NCBI GenBank assembly: GCA_964581455.1
Contig: CAZOOT010000156.1
Span: forward strand, 1 to 6,774
Length of the DNA stretch: 6,774 nucleotides
Origin: VBAS01 sp964581455
GTDB lineage: Bacteria > Bacteroidota > Bacteroidia > Chitinophagales > Chitinophagaceae
Direction: 5' to 3'
Positions 6,412-6,774 of the stretch are shown here, piece after piece; position 1 is the first letter of the stretch, and each line of letters opens with the position of its first letter. The notes below the pieces were generated by a model that saw only the letters and a program-made list of their open reading frames with translations, ran no database searches and had not been told where the DNA came from. Both the position numbers and the translations under genes were made by a program.

Positions 6412-6774
6412 TATTTATATTTTTTTGTAAAAATAGAAAAGAATGAAAATGATATTAAGCTGTTCATAGGTGTTGATTACTTTTAATCACAATTTTTAAG
6501 TTCATTATTAACGATCTTTCCAATATGTTTTTAACACTTCCAATTCTATTATGGAATTGATTTACATTTCTTTAAATTAATTTACTGACTGTTGTTAATA
6601 GCGATAAAAGTAGTATCATTCTGAATTATTAACGCTCATAACATAGTTGATTTTATTAAAAAAATAGTTTTAAAAGAATTTGATTATCTGTTTTTAAATA
6701 TTGCTTAGTAAAATTATCCTAATCTGCAATTTATAATGCGCTTAATTACTTTCAATTTTTTAAGGTATTTTTGA
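6412..6774. other. AT-rich intergenic region with no supportable gene
   Basis: This 363-bp stretch upstream of the receiver gene is conspicuously richer in A and T than the rest of the window, and all six frames are broken by frequent stops. It should carry the promoter for the receiver-ruvB transcript, but I found no exact TAnnTTTG on the minus strand. The nearest is TATTTTTA, one mismatch, about 15 bases upstream of the receiver ATG. A minus-strand frame of 19 codons is open from the right edge to a TAA at 6716-6714. It could be the tail of a neighbouring gene but has no recognisable features. I see no tRNA, repeat array or structured RNA. Confidence 0.6.
6541..6559. promoter_or_regulatory. 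Short dyad upstream of the receiver gene
   Basis: CAATTCTA (6541-6548) and TGGAATTG (6552-6559) form inverted arms around TTA with one G-T mismatch. It sits about 130 bp upstream of the receiver start in very AT-rich DNA and has no T-run directly after it. It could be a regulator site, but dyads of this size arise easily in such composition. Confidence 0.2.

Noticed and set aside
6474..6489. Small dyad TGATTA-CTTT-TAATCA
   Set aside because: Six-base AT-only-type arms are common in this region and nothing around it supports a function.
6504..6634. Direct repeat ATTATTAACG at 6504-6513 and 6625-6634
   Set aside because: A 10-base AT-rich repeat is likely by chance in this composition, and no gene or mobile element lies between the copies.
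6714..6773. Minus-strand open frame entering from the right edge as the end of another gene
   Set aside because: Only 19 codons are visible and the lysine/isoleucine-rich translation is what AT-rich noncoding DNA gives; it cannot be supported.
6736..6774. Plus-strand ATG frame of 12 codons ending in TGA at the window end
   Set aside because: It is too short, with no Shine-Dalgarno or promoter match.

Overview
The window looks like ordinary chromosomal DNA from a member of the Bacteroidota, probably near Bacteroidales/Marinilabiliales, though no marker gene fixes the genus. The reasons are the protein families present, the AT-rich and mostly Shine-Dalgarno-poor gene starts, and several matches to the Bacteroidota promoter -7 element TAnnTTTG. 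I see no phage, insertion sequence, CRISPR array, tRNA or rRNA.

Left block (1-2192, all minus strand, transcribed right to left): rpiB (ribose-5-phosphate isomerase B), then a lutB-type Fe-S/LUD protein of lactate oxidation 24 bp later, then an Rrf2-family regulator that runs off the left edge. A 14-bp tandem repeat (four full copies plus a partial fifth) fills most of the short lutB-rrf2 junction and contains the last codons and stop of lutB. LutA and LutC partners are not in the window.

Middle block (2193-4974): a minus-strand MOP-superfamily (Wzx-like) polysaccharide flippase and a plus-strand lipoprotein of the plant-type (beta-propeller) glutaminyl-peptide cyclotransferase family, transcribed divergently. 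Their shared upstream region carries the same octamer, TATCTTTG, once facing each gene. The flippase has no in-frame ATG start. The promoter position and the family's usual N-terminus both favour a TTG start at 3777. Between flippase and rpiB lies a 25-bp dyad next to a TAnnTTTG match.

Right block (4975-6774): ruvB (Holliday-junction branch-migration motor, minus strand) ends 11 bp from the end of the cyclotransferase gene, tail to tail. A stand-alone CheY-like receiver protein sits 16 bp upstream of ruvB on the same strand, so the two are probably co-transcribed. The remaining 363 bp (6412-6774) is very AT-rich and holds no gene I can support.

Overall: central metabolism, lactate oxidation and its possible redox regulator, an envelope polysaccharide exporter, a secreted or periplasmic N-terminal-modifying enzyme, and DNA recombination. 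Nothing here amounts to a clearly new system. The points worth checking are regulatory: the minisatellite-like junction, the flippase start, the orphan receiver coupled to ruvB, and the dyad before rpiB.
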